This document shows positions 21,564 through 36,500 of a DNA stretch of 64,000 nucleotides, piece by piece. The DNA comes from Nelumbo lutea. Lineage: Eukaryota; Streptophyta; Magnoliopsida; Proteales; Nelumbonaceae. The notes below the pieces were generated by a model. It made no database searches, was not told the DNA's origin, and saw only the letters and a list, made by a program, of their open reading frames with translations. Location of the stretch: NCBI GenBank assembly GCA_022828595.1, contig JAKGHH010000001.1, positions 208,754,348-208,818,347 of the forward strand, read 5' to 3'. The translations under genes were made by a program, and so were the position numbers. Each line of letters begins with the position of its first letter. Positions within the stretch are counted from its first letter, which is position 1.

Positions 21564-24500
21564 TCATTTGGGCCCTTCTGACTCTGAGATACTTGAGGAC
21601 TCAATCACTGCCTTCCCTTCTTCCATTGCAGATTCTCTCTGCCTTACCTTCTCCCCCAACTGGATTCCCGCAATAGAGCCTTTAGCATCTGCTTTTGCAC
21701 CCTTTTTCTTTTTTGCATTACGAGCCCAGCCAACAAGGCCTTCTTGCACATGCTCATCGAATATACTCTTCTTAAATGAACTTCCCATCTTCGGGGGGAA
21801 AAAGTTGGTGTTAGTCTGGAACTTTCAGTCAAATAAGATGAATTTGAATGCAACTGCAACTTACCTGAGTGACAATGGCATAAAGTGGCAGCGTGCTGTA
21901 ACTGCATAATACCTGGATGAACACCCTAAAGAAAATAACGCAAAATGGCATCATAGCCAAATATATTAGACTCAGTGCATCCATGTATTCTAAATCAACC
22001 ACTTCTAAAAAAATTATATCAGATCCAGTGCATCATTTATTCTCAACCATAGAGACCCACATGATTGGGTTAGAAATGCAAAGGAACAAAGGAGATTACT
22101 TTACCCTATAACCAGTCTCGGGATAATGTAGCTGACTTGTCCCATGATGCAGGAGTCAAAGCCATATTGAACCTACAATTGATGGAAGAATTAGTTTCTA
22201 TACATCTCAAATTCACAATTAACAAAGATACCATGAAAGTTCTTAGAATTACTTACCCATATCCAGAAGAAAAATGCAATCTCAAAGGCATTCTGGAAGA
22301 GAATTATATGAATTAAAAACAGAACAATCTGGGGCCGATGGAACCAGAAGTGATCATCTGATGGTTGAACAATCAATTCTCCTTCTACTGCTACATGTTT
22401 CTCAGCAACCTCATGTGCCAACTGGGCTATCACATGCTCCAGCTTCGTGCCCACAGCAAGTAAAAGCTGCAGAAACAGATCATAGAAATGCTAAGATTTT
22501 TAACCCATATTTTGGCATGCCTAAGCAAATTTACCAGCTAATCACATAAATGACAGGTTGATGCACTTTTGCATGATATACCATATATATAATGCATGAA
22601 ATCATGCTCCAAAATACCTAATAAATTAAGAAAGAAGACAGTGAAACAAGTCTCTTTGCCATTTTTTTATCAAGAACAGAACCAATTTCCTTAAGGTTGC
22701 ATTTGGAAACGATGCAAATAAGTGTGGATGCAAATATGTAGTGTGTAAAATGGTTCATATAAATTGCAAAGTTGGGTTAGTTTTGCACTGACAAATTTAC
22801 CTTCTTACCAAACAGACTTTTAGCTGTAATGGATGCAAACATGAATCCCAATAAAGCATATGCCTTTTTTATCAAAAGCCCACTTGTATGCAAATTTACT
22901 TCTTTTTTATTGATGTACTTTTGCATCTTATTATCAATGTAAACATGCATTGGAAAATGTGTTTCCTGTCATTTGTCAATGCATAAATGTTATGTTGCCA
23001 AACACAGGCAAAAGTAAACCAGAGTGCAAATTTACCCTGAAAGGAATAACTTGAGAAAAAGAAAGGGAAGGGATAAAAACTCCTAGCCCTCCCCAACAGA
23101 AAATAAACTTACAACACAGCCCAAAATAAATTATTCCTTCCCATCCATTGTTTAGCAAACGAATCAGCAAAGGCATTAACATCTCTTCTGATCCAATTAC
23201 AAATCACCTCTACCCCTTATAGCAATTTAACAGCTTTCCTCTTCTCATATATGTAACACCACCAACCATCCTCCTCTTTTTGGAGCCAGCTAATTACAAG
23301 CATGAAATCACCTTCAATTAACAACTTTTTGATATTCAGCTCTTTAGCCTTTTGAATCCCTTCCATAACAGCAATGATTTCAGCCCTTAACAAGTCCACG
23401 ACTCCAATTAGACCCAAGTATAGTGTAATAATATTTCTGCCCTCATTCCTGAACACTCCACCTATGCCAAATGGGCTTGGATTGCCTTCACTGCTACCAT
23501 CAAAGTTGAGCTTAATAAAACCTCTCCAGTGGGTGGAGACCAAAAAGGCCTGACCACTTCCTTATCTGGAGCAGTATCAGCTACCTCTTTCCACTTTCTC
23601 ATCACCGCAATGCTGGGAGCATCCTTAAAAAGATTCAGTGACTTAACCCAGTGAACTACCTTAATGGTAATATCTTCGATGGTAGCTCATCTGCTTCGTT
23701 CTTTTTCAAGAAATATTCTTTGGTTCCTCTCCTCCCAAATTGTCCAACATACCACTGCCCTTGTGCATCTCCATAGCATTCTTCCCCTCTTCTTTGACCA
23801 GCTTAGGAGAGTAGAAGCAAATAGGCTTGGTACATTAGGTAGAGGATTCCACCTACACCCAAACAAATAGGCCCTAGAGAATTCTTCCCCTCTCCATAGC
23901 ATTCTTAATAAGTGATAACAATTCTCACCATTAGCTTTGCAAAGGGAGCACTGGTGTGGGGATAGACACCAACTAGGTCTTTTTCTTTGCAGTAGCTCAC
24001 AAGTATTAATTTTTTTCCAAATACATTTCCCAATACAGACCACCCACCCTTGACAGAATAGGACAACTCCAAATCTCCCTAGAGGGAAAGGAAGACCTCT
24101 GGCTTTAGCTCAGTTGAATAAGGGCTAAGAAAAAGGAGCCACAAGAGAAGTGGTCTAAATTCTCCTATCCCTTTTACCAACTTCCAGACACACCCCTTCC
24201 AAGTTTTGCAGCAAGATAATGACATTATTCATTTCAAAGCCATCAAGCCCTCTTCTGAAACTCAAATCCCAACTAAACCCAACATTTTGATTAGACAGAG
24301 TCAAAGCAAAAAAGGGTTCCTCCCAACGGTTGGAAAGGACATAAAGAGAACGGAATTGTGTCCTTAGTGATTCACTGCCCACCCAAACATGCTCCCAGAA
24401 GTTAAACTAAGGATTGTTGCAAGTTGCTACCATTTGCAAACATTTGACGTACCACCAAGAATAGTTTCTGGTGATCTCTTCAATCCTTGCTCCCTTCACC

Positions 24501-27500
24501 CTTTCTTTAAATCCATTTTTCAGTACCTTTGTTGAGATCTTGAAACCTTGGACCCCCTCCCCAAATGGTTGAAAATGCAATCTCCTCACCCCAACTTATT
24601 CAGTAATTTTTCACTGCTCACAAGTCAAAGAACATTATGCATATGTAAGAGTTAAACAACCCCACCAAAGAAGATAGTATATGGAACAGAACAGAAGTCC
24701 CCTTGGTAGGTTCTTTATCCTACAAAGTCTCTAAATCTGCAGTTCAGAGATGTCATTCAGTATACACAAGATGCAAAATATGGGTTAGATATCAAAAGCC
24801 CGGAACAAAAAGCCTCCTTTCCAAGCACAAGTTTGACGTGAAAATAGAATCACCCAAGGGAATCACTTAGTATGTGAAAAATGATCTTAGGCTCTGATGC
24901 AATGACTCTCACTCTCTGCTGCAGTTAGGACTCTTGGCAGATGGAATTGCTGTCAGATGGGAGTACAAAATGAAATATTGCATTATCTCATTTTGTTCTA
25001 GAATCATCAATAATGGAAATTGTCCCCTTCACCTAAAGGCCATTAAAGGGACTGAGAAAAGAACAAAAGATCATGCAAATGGAATGATTTGAGAAGCCTG
25101 GGTTAATACCATCACCAGTTAGACTAATAAAGCAAGGAGGCCAAATGAAACGAAGGCACCAAATCATGGAGTATAGATTCTATTTGAAATGGTAGGTTCT
25201 AGGCTAATGTGGCCAAGTGTGGTGCTTTCAAGGCTACTGGGCCCAATGTGGTGTGTTTGAAATGAAAGGTTTTGGAACTTATCACACATTCTAATTTAAT
25301 AAAAAAAAGATGGAAGGTGTTATCATGGAGGTGATTAGGGCTATTTGCAATTCAAAACATTGCAAATCACTCTTCTTCTGTGGCTTTGAGGGTTGTTCTT
25401 AGAATGTAGAGTCTCCTATATTATTTGTTAACAGATTCCATTGTATAGCTTCAGCATAATTTAATAAAATACAAGTGAGAGGAAGAGGAAGCAGCAGGGG
25501 GAAACAGAGGACAGTAGTTTGCAAAATAAGGTTTATAATAGGAGGATCTCAGGGTTAGGCCAGGAGACAGGGGTGAGGCAGAAGGAGCTGTTAGCAGAGA
25601 CGGGGTTTGAAACTGTAGGTTCAGGAGAGGCGGTTGGAGAAAAGGAAGCAGAGGGGGAGCCTGAGAAAGGAAGGGATGAGGTAATAGAAAAAAGGAAGTT
25701 GGAGCTGAGTAAGATAGCTGACCAAGATGTTATAGTAGGAAAATCTCTAGGGCTATTTTTCTTGGGGGCTATTTTTTCTTTTTTTTCTTTCTTCTCATTT
25801 TCGCCAGAATTGCTTTTGAACAATTTGAAAAAATAAAAAAGGAGGGAGAAGCAAAAAATGAGAAGAAAGAAAAAAAGAAAAAAGCTGGAATGAACCCGAG
25901 TTGGCCGGTTTTTCTTCATCACCGACCCAAACCGACTTATATATAATATATATATATATACTTCAGCTTTATTTCAGAAATATACATATTATATATAAAA
26001 TTTCTGATATATAAAATATCAGTTTTAATCCATCAAATCATTTTTAATTTCTAGGCATCCAGCCTTTGCTTTCTTAGACTTGAATCCTTTACCGTTCACA
26101 CTGAGAGAATCATTCACAAAACCGACCCAAACCGATTCAAACCGACCAGGTCGGTTTTACTTAGTATTGGGTCGGTTTCGGTTTCATTTCTAGGTAAACC
26201 GACCAGGTCGGGTTGGTTGGAAAAACGCCAGTAAACCGACCCAACCCGACCCGTGAACAGCCCTAATCACAGCCAAGTCAAGAGGGAGGAGGGGTCCAAG
26301 CCACAGCAGAAGAGTTCTATTTGCAACGTTTTGAATTGTAGCCCGGGGGGAGGGGGAGGAGGTCCAAGTCAAAGCAGAAGAGTGATTGCAACATTTTGAA
26401 ATGAAGCCAAGTCGAGAGGGGGGAGGAGGACCAAGCCACAGTAGAAGAGTGATTATAGTGTTTTGAAATGTAACCAAGTCAAGAGGGGGCAGGGGGAAGG
26501 AGGACCAAGTCTAGGCAGAAGGGTTATTGCAGTGTTTTGAAATGTAGCCAAGTTGAGAGGAGGGATGAGGATGAATCTGTTGAGTTGGAAATGTTAGGGG
26601 GTTAAGGGAGAGAAATCGGTGGTATGGGAGAAGGATTGAGCTGAGCAAGATGATCTGTTTGAAGATGGTTAAGATGCTGTGTTCGGGGGCTTCACTTTGT
26701 ACCCTCATATTTTTGTGCTCTTGATCTTGTTTTTGCAGTATGTTGGATAGGTGTTATCTTAACACCTAGAAGGTGCTTATATTTGACCTGGTCTTTTATT
26801 TTTAATAAAATTTTCTTTTTAACTTTCAAAAAAAATAATTTAATAAAATACACCTTAAAAATGCAAAAAACCTAAAAGTCAAATCATTGGCATTTAAGTT
26901 GAGTTATCAATTGAGAACAAAATAGTAAAAGAAAATTTCAAAATAGTAAAAGAGAAGTATTGGGGATAGGGCATAGAAATCTGGAATTCTATGGCCACAT
27001 TGAAGGGAAAGCAACTCAAAAATCTTCCCTGCATCTATCCTGTGGAGGAGACAAAGGAATGAAATCTTCAGGCTCTTCGAAAAAGATGGGACTTGGTTTA
27101 AAGATGAGGATGCTGAAGGAGGCACTAAGAATCATTTTAACATCCTTTTCTCTCTAGCAAAGCAACTCAAAATTCTTCCCTGCATCCATCTTGTGGAGGA
27201 GACAAAAGAATGAGATCTTCAACTCTTCAGAAAAGATGGGATTTGGTTTAAAGATGAGCATGCTAAAGGGGGCTTTTTTTTTGTTTTTGATCAATAACCA
27301 CAGATTTTTTTTATTGGAAACGTTAACTTCATTAAATAACTTTCCAGATTTAAGTAGAGCTGTCAACCCCTAAGTAGGTGTTGAGCCCCAGTTATCTTTC
27401 TTACAAAACTGCCCAGAACATACTCTCCCTCACAGTCCCTTGTTTAGCCAACGTGTCAGCTAAACAATTAGCTGATCTCCTTGTCCATTTGAAGCATGCA

Positions 27501-30500
27501 CCGATCTCCCTTGTGTATTGTAGATTTCCCTTATGGGCTGTCTATAAATCCAGGCTCCCAACTTACCAGATTGCAGCCACTCAATCAACAATTTAGAGTC
27601 TCCCTCAATCTCAATTTGGTGTAACCCCAACTGTTTTGCATATCTTACACCTTGAAGCAAGGCCATCACCTCCGCTCTCAATGAGTCCCCCACTCCTATT
27701 GGTCCTGAAAACAAAGCCACAATTCTGCCATTTTCATCTCTGAAAGCTCCTCCTATACCTGAAGGGCCTGGGTTACCTCTTGAACTCCCATCAATAATCA
27801 ATTTCTCTTTGTTGTGTTGGTGGGGACCACAATTCTTGCACAATAGGTTTCATGGAAGTTGTAGAAGCTACCACTTCCCAATTCCTGTAAATGTCTTCAG
27901 CTGAGAAGTCTTTAAACAAATCCAAAGTTTTCAACCGATGAATAGTCATAATAATTATCCTTTCTACAATTGCCTCCTTGGACTTCTCCATGCCTTTAAA
28001 GATTCTATTATTCCTTTCTTCCCAAACTGACCATAAGATAGTTGTTCGTGGCTCTCCACATTAATCTTCTATGCCTCTTTGGTTGCCTGAAAAAGCTTGG
28101 GTCAAAAAGGCTTGCCACATCTGGGGGAGGTGTCCACCTACAACCAAAGATAGAAGAGAACTAAGTCCAAATAAAGCATACAAATGGACAAGAAATCAAT
28201 AGGTGTGTGATCGTCTCACCAGATCCCAAGCAGAGGCTACAAACATGGGGTGATAGGCAAACATTTGGCCTTTTTCTTTGCAACAAATCTAGAGTATTGA
28301 TTTTTTGGATAACCACCTCCCAACAAAAAGCCTGAACTTTTGGGGGTACAGGCTGACACCAAATCTCCTTTGAAGGAAAGCTCCTTACAGGGTTTGATGA
28401 TTGAATGAGGATATCAAAAAACGAAGAGCAAGTGAACACACCAGAAGGGGAAGGTTTCCAAATTCTACTATCCACACAAGATTGATCTAGGTAAGTTGAC
28501 CCTAGAAGTTTAATTAATTCATCCACCATTGTCATTTCTGACTCCCTTAGGCCTCTCCTCAAACCCAAGTCCCAAGAGTTATCAGTAAAGACCGAAGAGA
28601 TCACTTTTCTTTTATTTTCAGATAGTGAATAAATAAAAGGGAACCTTTCATTAAGGGGAGTGTCTCCAACCCAAGCATCTTCCCAAAATAAGACCTTATT
28701 TCCTGCACAAGCATCAAATTTGACATAAGGAAGGAATGAAGGTAAAATACCATGAATAGATTTCCAGGGAGAGCACCGGGAAAACCTTGGGTCAACTCCT
28801 GCATCCCAACCATTGTTTGCCAATCCATGAATGCTAATAATCACTCTATGCCAAAGTCTATCCTGTTCCAAAGGCAATCTCCACAACCATTTCCCCAATA
28901 ATGCTGTATTTCTTAGCCTAAGATTTCCTATTCCTAGTCCCCCTTCATCTCTACTTCTAAAAACCACCTCCCACTTCACTAGGTGGTCTCTTTTGGTGTT
29001 TCCTGATTCCCAAAGGAAGTCCCTCATAATCTTCTCTACCTGGTTTGCTACTTTCACCGGTATCCTAAAGGTAGATAGGAAATCCACTGGTAAGTTAGCC
29101 AACATCGACTTTATCAAGGTTATCCTACCTCCCAAACAAATGTAATTTCTCTTTCAATTCGCAAGTCTCTTTGTAAATCTCTCAATCACTGGGTACCACA
29201 GATTTCATTAATAATGGAATAAAGGGGGCATGCTAAAAGGGGCATTAAGAATCACTTTATCCTTTTCTCTCTAGCAAACCTACGCATAGTGATCAAATCT
29301 TGGATTTTGTCCACTCCAAACTTTTGGAGGATAAAGGAGTCACATTCCACATAGAAGCCAATGGAATGTGCAATCTTTCTCCACAATTCCGACATAATTG
29401 TAGTGATTTACAGCTTCCCTTGATTCTTGTATTCTCTCTCAATTCTTCTTCTTTTGATTCTGTATTTGGGCTGCTTCTCCCTTGATCTTCTTTCTTGCTC
29501 CTCTTTTTTCTCTTTCCTCACCTCTTTGTTCACCCTTTATCATGGAATATTCTGTTGTTCCTCTCTTCCTAAATTGACCAAAACCCAGTTACACAATGTT
29601 AGGGGCACTAATTGGTCTAATGGTAAAACCTCAGGCTGACAACCATTGGAATGTGAGCTTGAGTTAGGCAGCAGCCACTTCGTACAAAAAATATCAAAGC
29701 TTAGGTCCGTATCCTTTTACCAAAAAAGGTCCATACCCAGTCCACCACCCACAAAGTCAGAAGACCCCAGATAGCTGGACCAACATCAGATAATGGCTTT
29801 TTTTATTAGGTTACCCTGCTGTTAGATATCTAAAGGTGAAAAGCAGAAGTGGGCATTCCTCCAAAATGTAAAGTTACACAGTAAATTCCTAAATCTGGTT
29901 AGTGGTTTTTATTCTTTTTATCGATTTTGGAGAATGGTGTTCTTATAATAAAAATATCCCGGTAAAAGGCTAAGGCAGTAGCAGGAAGGCAGACAGGAAA
30001 GGGAAAATAAATAACTAATGATCCCAATGATGTTCTTGAATGATATGCTACCAAAGGCAGATGCATGTGTGGTGTACAAGGAAGAGCAAAGCAAGAAACT
30101 AGTTGCTAGAATTGGTGCAAATGAATCTTATGTATAAGACTAATAAATGTCCATAATTTGGTTTGTGCAGGTTCAAATTCAGTTAGAAATTAAAAGGGAA
30201 AAGCCATGAAATTCATGCATGCCTGCAGACAAAACCTATTGGATTCTAGCCACAATAACAAGAAAAAATGCAAAATTTTTTGACTACCAGAATCAAATGT
30301 AACTTAACAGTTTATTCATGGGATGACAATTTTTCTGTTTTGATATAATGAGGTTCTAGTGAGGTGCTGGTTTTTCTTTGTTGCTGTTCTCTGAGGTTAT
30401 ACATGCATGTTGCATCTATGTTTTGAGGAATGCTTTTCATCTTTTAATATAATATCTCTTATCATTTTGTCAAGAAAAATAAAAGTTATTCATGCAGAAT

Positions 30501-33500
30501 TTCAGATTAAGCACTGATATGAATTTAATTTGCATGCATAAGGGGTTTTTGTGGAGTACAGTTCCCTATGCAATTTGTTGGGGGTTGTGGAAGGAATGGA
30601 TGAATTTTTGAAGGGAAGAGGTGGGGTCTGGACAAGGTGGTCCAACAAGTTTACTTCTATTAACTCCTGGTTATCTGTCATGGGTCTCTTCAGAAGAATT
30701 CCTTACTGTCAGTTTTTTGACAATAGCAATCTTTTTGGCTAGTCAGATAAGTTTTCAGTTTTTATACTTTTTTTTTAGCATCTTATGTTTGGTAAAGCTA
30801 ATTTTTGGGGGCCTCACTTGAAATCCGATCTATAGTTCCTGGTTGTACATGCTGCATATATGATATACTTGTAATTTGAGCTCACAGTATAGTGATAATA
30901 TAAAATATTACTTTATATTCTCTCAAAAAAATCAGCATGCATAAAGGGGTATTACAAGTATAAGATAAACTAGAAAAAGGGGTTATGCCATGTCCACTTA
31001 CAATAAATGGAATGAATGCTATCCAAAAGTATGTATGCCAACCTGCACATGTGAATAAGAATACAGCATCCTTTAGAAGCTATTATCTTCAGCAAGTGAT
31101 CAGGAACAGAAGCAGCAGTTCATAGCATGAGTCCAAAAGCAGGTTCATGAAATTATAACACAGCATATTTGAAGTAACTGATACTCCCTTCACAATAAAA
31201 TTAGATATGAAAGGCAAAAGGAGGAGGGTGTTGATCCTGTAAAATTTCTGGGACAGTGCATATTAGCCCAGAGGCTTTTGTAAAAATTCTGATGGAATGC
31301 TGGGGGTCGATTTGGGTAGCAATGGGAAGGAGTTCCTTTTGGAACCTGAAGTTAGCAAGATGATAATTCCATTGTCCAGTAAGAATAATTCTGCTTTCAG
31401 ATGAACCATGAGACAGCAGAACTGAAGGTTGGTTCATATATCAAAAGTCTTTTCCCATCTAAAAGTTGGTATTTTAGGGGTTGGTCCTAATAAATTTAGG
31501 AGGTCAACAAAAGGAAGGCTAGAAAGGATTTATCACACTGGAAAAGATTCAGGGAACATGTTTAAAGAGCTGATGATTTCTTCTAAGAATAATAATTTAG
31601 ATATTAATATTGGTTGCAAATCAATTCTGGTGAAGAGTAATAAGAGAGATGGTTTTACAGAATGATATTAATATTAGGCAAAAAACGGTTATGCCTGCTT
31701 CTGCTGGTCTTTCAGATCCTTCTAGGGAGAATATCAAGAGCTCAGTATTGGTAAAGGATTCTCAGAAGTCCAAGTAATAGAACACAGCCAATTGCAGAAA
31801 ATCGGATGAATCATTGGCAGGTTCTGATGATGAGAATGAAAATCAATTAGAGGGAATAGCATAGGAAGTAGCAGGAGAAGATGTTGTCCTAGTGGATGAA
31901 GTTTACAAGGTTAATGAGATGGTAGATTTTAATAATGTGATAAATAAAGAAGTTGAGATAGGCAAAAAATTATGTTTGTTCTCCTTGGGAGGGGAAGAAC
32001 ATGATAGAATAAGTGCTTAGGAAATTAGAAGAGAGGAAAAGGAGTAAAAGTTCTAAATTTGCTCCTACAGATTCCTTTATGTAGCCCAAAATTAAGTTTC
32101 ATTGGGTTGTTTGAGGTTTTTGAAGGGGTGAAAGAGCATGCAGTTGGGAGTTTGTAAGAGTTCATGAGGATTTGTTTTGTTTGGATGTTGCCGAAATTGA
32201 TATTTGAAACTTGAAAGAGGAATATGATATTGCGAGATTTTCAGGTTCAATATAATTTTTGAAGTAGAGTGCAATGTCTGGTTTGGAGAGCCGTGTTACA
32301 AAGTTTTTTTGGTTTATCTAAGAAGTTGATCAGGGGAGGAGATTTGATGTCTATTATTTTCTTACTATTATCTCGGTGGGTATTGGGCATTTTGTTGGTA
32401 GGGGCAAGGTTCAAAGTATTGATATGATACACCACGCATCGGGCATATTGTATCATATCTTTTGATCAATGGCATGCCTATTTTAATAAGTAAATAACAT
32501 AAAAATGTCCCCCTGTGAAATTTTGAAAAAAAAAAGAAGCACAAGGTTCAAAGTATTGGTACACTCATACACCCCTGTATCAAAGTGTATCAATACTTTG
32601 AACCATGGGTGGGGTAGCTTTTTCTTGTCTATATCTCTCTTTCAACTTGGTGATCTCTTGCAACCTTAAATGTAGCTTTTTATATCTTATTTTCTCTTAA
32701 TGGATCTTCATTACTATAAAAAAATTCAAGTTATAAAATTGTAGAATTTATGCCACTTCCCCCGTTTGAGTTGAGAAACAAAATCAACTGCAACCCACAT
32801 CCAAGAGTATCTACACATTTTATTAGATTAGACCAATGTTTTTCAATCCATGGTTGAACTGGCTGACCTATGACCTGGTCACATCATGTTTCCCAGTCTC
32901 TTTCACCCTATTACCATTTTCTGGCAAAAACAAACATTGACTTGGTGACCTGGCCAGTTGAATTGCTTACCCGTTTGACCTAGTCAGCAAGTCATGAGTT
33001 AGACATTAATTTTTTATTCTGTTTTTTAGTATTTCTAGCCATTTTCATCACTAATAGTAATATTTATCACACTTAATTTTGTTCCATATGATAAATATAT
33101 AATATTAGAGATATGCCCAACTTTTTTTTGCGAATTTCTGTAATTTTCTTTTTCTATACATTTTTATCTATTACCTGCTTTATGGCATTATGGGCTGACC
33201 CATTTGACCCAGACTATTGAACCGTTGACACAAAGCCAAAAATGGTTCTGTTCCAGGGTTGCTTTTTAAAACACTGTATTAGACATTGGACTACAAAGAA
33301 TCTCCATGAAAGTTGTCATAGAAGCTCAAAAGGTATTAAATGAAAAAAAAAAGGATAAAAAGGGAAATACAATTGACTGTATACTGCATATGAAAAATTG
33401 GAATTGTCATCACGAACTTAAAGAGTGTATCTTACCATCAACATTCAGCAATAAAAAAATGACCACAAATAACCAAAGATACCAACTGCAGTGAAATAAA

Positions 33501-36500
33501 TGAGAATGGTTAGAACCATATAAGCAAACAAGAAAATGAAGGGTTTTTGAGCCAGGGAAGAACTTTCACCTAAAGATTTAAAAGAAAATTTTAATATGCA
33601 AATTAACAAATACAACTATAACTGCAATTTCAGCCTTTAGCAAATCATCCCAGTCCAAGATATCAGTTACCTTATGCCAACAACTCTTTTAAAATCAGCT
33701 TCAAGGGCACGAATCATGTACTTGTGAAAATTAAACCGTGGGTTCCCCCTGCAATGAGTCTGAAACAGAAATAATTCAAATTAGAAAGGGGGAAATGAAA
33801 AAGTATTTTTTTTCTAAAAAGAAATAAAATCTTGATATTTAACCATCACATGGAACTTAGAGCCTACCATAATGAAACCCAACCGCAGTGTGATGTAATC
33901 TGATTTGGTCACCGATCCATAAAATTGCTTGAAAAAAGAATGCTGAATGAAGCACAATAAACATTGCATTCAAACAATGGTTAATTGCCCATTAGATATA
34001 ATAGATATTATAAGTAAAATCCATAATAACATATTCTCAAGACAAACTCAGAAATTACACAAGGTAGGATCAAGAAGAACCTGCAAATGTAATGATATCA
34101 ATGACAAGATATGTGACCCATAACTTAATTATAGGTATCAGAAAACTTGGATAAAACACTTGCCACTCCATGGTTACAGACTGCAGGGTACCATTATACA
34201 TGCATGCTGGATTCTAACACTCCATGGATTTGGATGTAAACAATCTGGAACCCCACTTCTTCTTTTTTTTTTGGTTTTACATTGCATATAACAGAAAGGA
34301 ACTAAAACATCTTTGGATTGAACATTCCAAAATGAAGATATATTAGATGAAATTTCTTTATGCTCTTGCAACTACATGCACTACTAATCTACAATCATTA
34401 GATCTGCTTCTTTTCATGATGACCTATATAACAGTGAAGAATGCTTTAATCCAACTTTGGAGCTATCAACATTCAAACATTGATATTCATGTCCAGATTC
34501 CAGAAGTTCAAGTTGGCTTTTCCATGTTTTATTTTGCTCCGTTATACCATAATCTAACATGCTCTCTTGTTATAGATTAAAACAAAATTACCAGTGATAA
34601 TCTAAAGTGCATAGAACAAATAAATTTTTGTACTGCATACCATATGATGAGGAACATCCCAATCAAGTTTCTTAAGCTACTAGGGCTAGATGAACCCAGC
34701 CCTAAAGTTGGGCTAGACTAGCAAGAGTTGGTCATATTTTCCACCCATCACTAGCAGGGACCACACAGTTAGATGAATATTTACAATGAATTGCACAAAT
34801 CAGTACAAATTCATGTATAATAAGAAAGTAGGAAACTCTAGGATAAGAATTAACTTTTGGGTTCATTTGAAGCTTCAATTTGATAAAATGTGTCAACATC
34901 TTTTATCATAAATAACATGGTAACTTACCACCCAACCTAGAAAAGCTGAGTCTTTTCCAATGCCCTGAAAATGATCCTTGATGAACGCGTGTTCATGGAC
35001 ATGAGTGACCTTTGACTTCACAACTGCACTAAGTACTGGTTCATATTAGAGGAGTGCAAATCCATGTGTTTCTTTCCATGATTCTTAGCAGTATATGATA
35101 AATGGTTAGTGTCAACTGAAAATGCTCTATGGAGGAGAAAAGTAGAGGAAAAGAATAAAGAAAACATAAGATAAAATCTAGTTTTGACCATTAAGCATTA
35201 CCCTCATCTTCATGAGACTTATCGTTTGAAATAGAGTCCTCCCAATGTTTCCATTGGCGTATCTGTATCACAGATGAGAAATCAATATCCAACAATGAAG
35301 AACATGAACAAAAAAAAAAAAGAAAAAAGAAAAACAGAGTAGTCTAAACTTGATTACCTTTGCTCCTCCAAAAACAATGGTAAGAGCACAGAAAGTCACG
35401 TGGACAATTGCTAATACAAAGATAAAGGTGTGAAGATGATGCAATGCAGTGATAGATAAAAGTGGGACCTCACCCTGAAAAGAAAATGAGAAGATAATCA
35501 GACATCCAAGTTCTGAAAGTAAATCAATTTTACACAAAATCTTCAGTTATATATCTATAATATAGGAAACACTATTTGAAAAGCAGACATGAAATCAAGA
35601 ATTCAAAGCAAAGTCATGTAAGAGAATGTATACATGTTCTGTCCATCGAAAGAAAGGAAAAGATAAACTCTCACACCTCATTTGCACCATGCACAAAGAG
35701 GGGAAATGAACAACTGTCTCTTTACACATATCAAGGCAGATATTTGGTGTTAGTTTCTTAGTTGACTATCTGCCATATGAAATTTATGATTTGCTAGCTC
35801 CATGATATAAAAGCAACCTGAGCAGCCTTGCAGTGCTCATCTTGTGAATCATACTATAATTTTTCAAAGACAAATTCTCAAGTTTTCCTTGATTGACTGG
35901 ACATGTTGAAGGTTGAATCGTTCCTTTGGTTCTGACATAATAAGGGGTTTTGATGAAAAGTTTCATTTGAATGTTAGCTATGATTGTTAAAACACTTTGT
36001 GGCTATGTGAAAAAACCATCACAGAGAGAAAGCATAAAGGCCTCAACAACATTTTTGGGGAAAAGACAAGGAAAACCAAAACATTTGCACACCAGACAAG
36101 CATCAAAAAATGTATTCACTAAGGAGGGAAAAGGCATATCATGACTGGCACCATAGGGAAAAAATATGGATGGCATTCTCGCAATGAGGACTGCAAGTGT
36201 GGAATTAGATTAACTGTTCAACCATATTGGCTTCTAAAATCACAGGTCAAGGGGAATTTAATTGACTGCTCTTAGAGAATTTCGAACAGAACAGGCACAG
36301 AATTCTAAACATTTCTCCCCTTTCTGCCCCCCCCCCCCCTTCTCGAATGTCTTACAATGAAGTATGCATAGGAATGGAACTGTGACGGTTGACATGAGTA
36401 TAGATTTTTCTTCTTCGCAAATTTCATTAGTAGCTTCAAGGCAAGAATGCTGAGCTTGAATGACATTAAGAATCTGTTATTGTTTTACCTTCTTCGTGCA

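Noticed and set aside
25519..25836. 105-residue Glu/Lys-rich open frame on the + strand
   Set aside because: It lies inside a retroelement insertion, has biased composition, and shows no recognisable domain; its opposite strand is equally open.
33600..33660. Minus-strand LDWDDLLKAEIAVIVVF next to MLO exon 8
   Set aside because: It follows the GTAACTG donor of exon 8; the conserved next residues (WYLWLFVV) lie in exon 9 at 33436-33485, so this is intron sequence.
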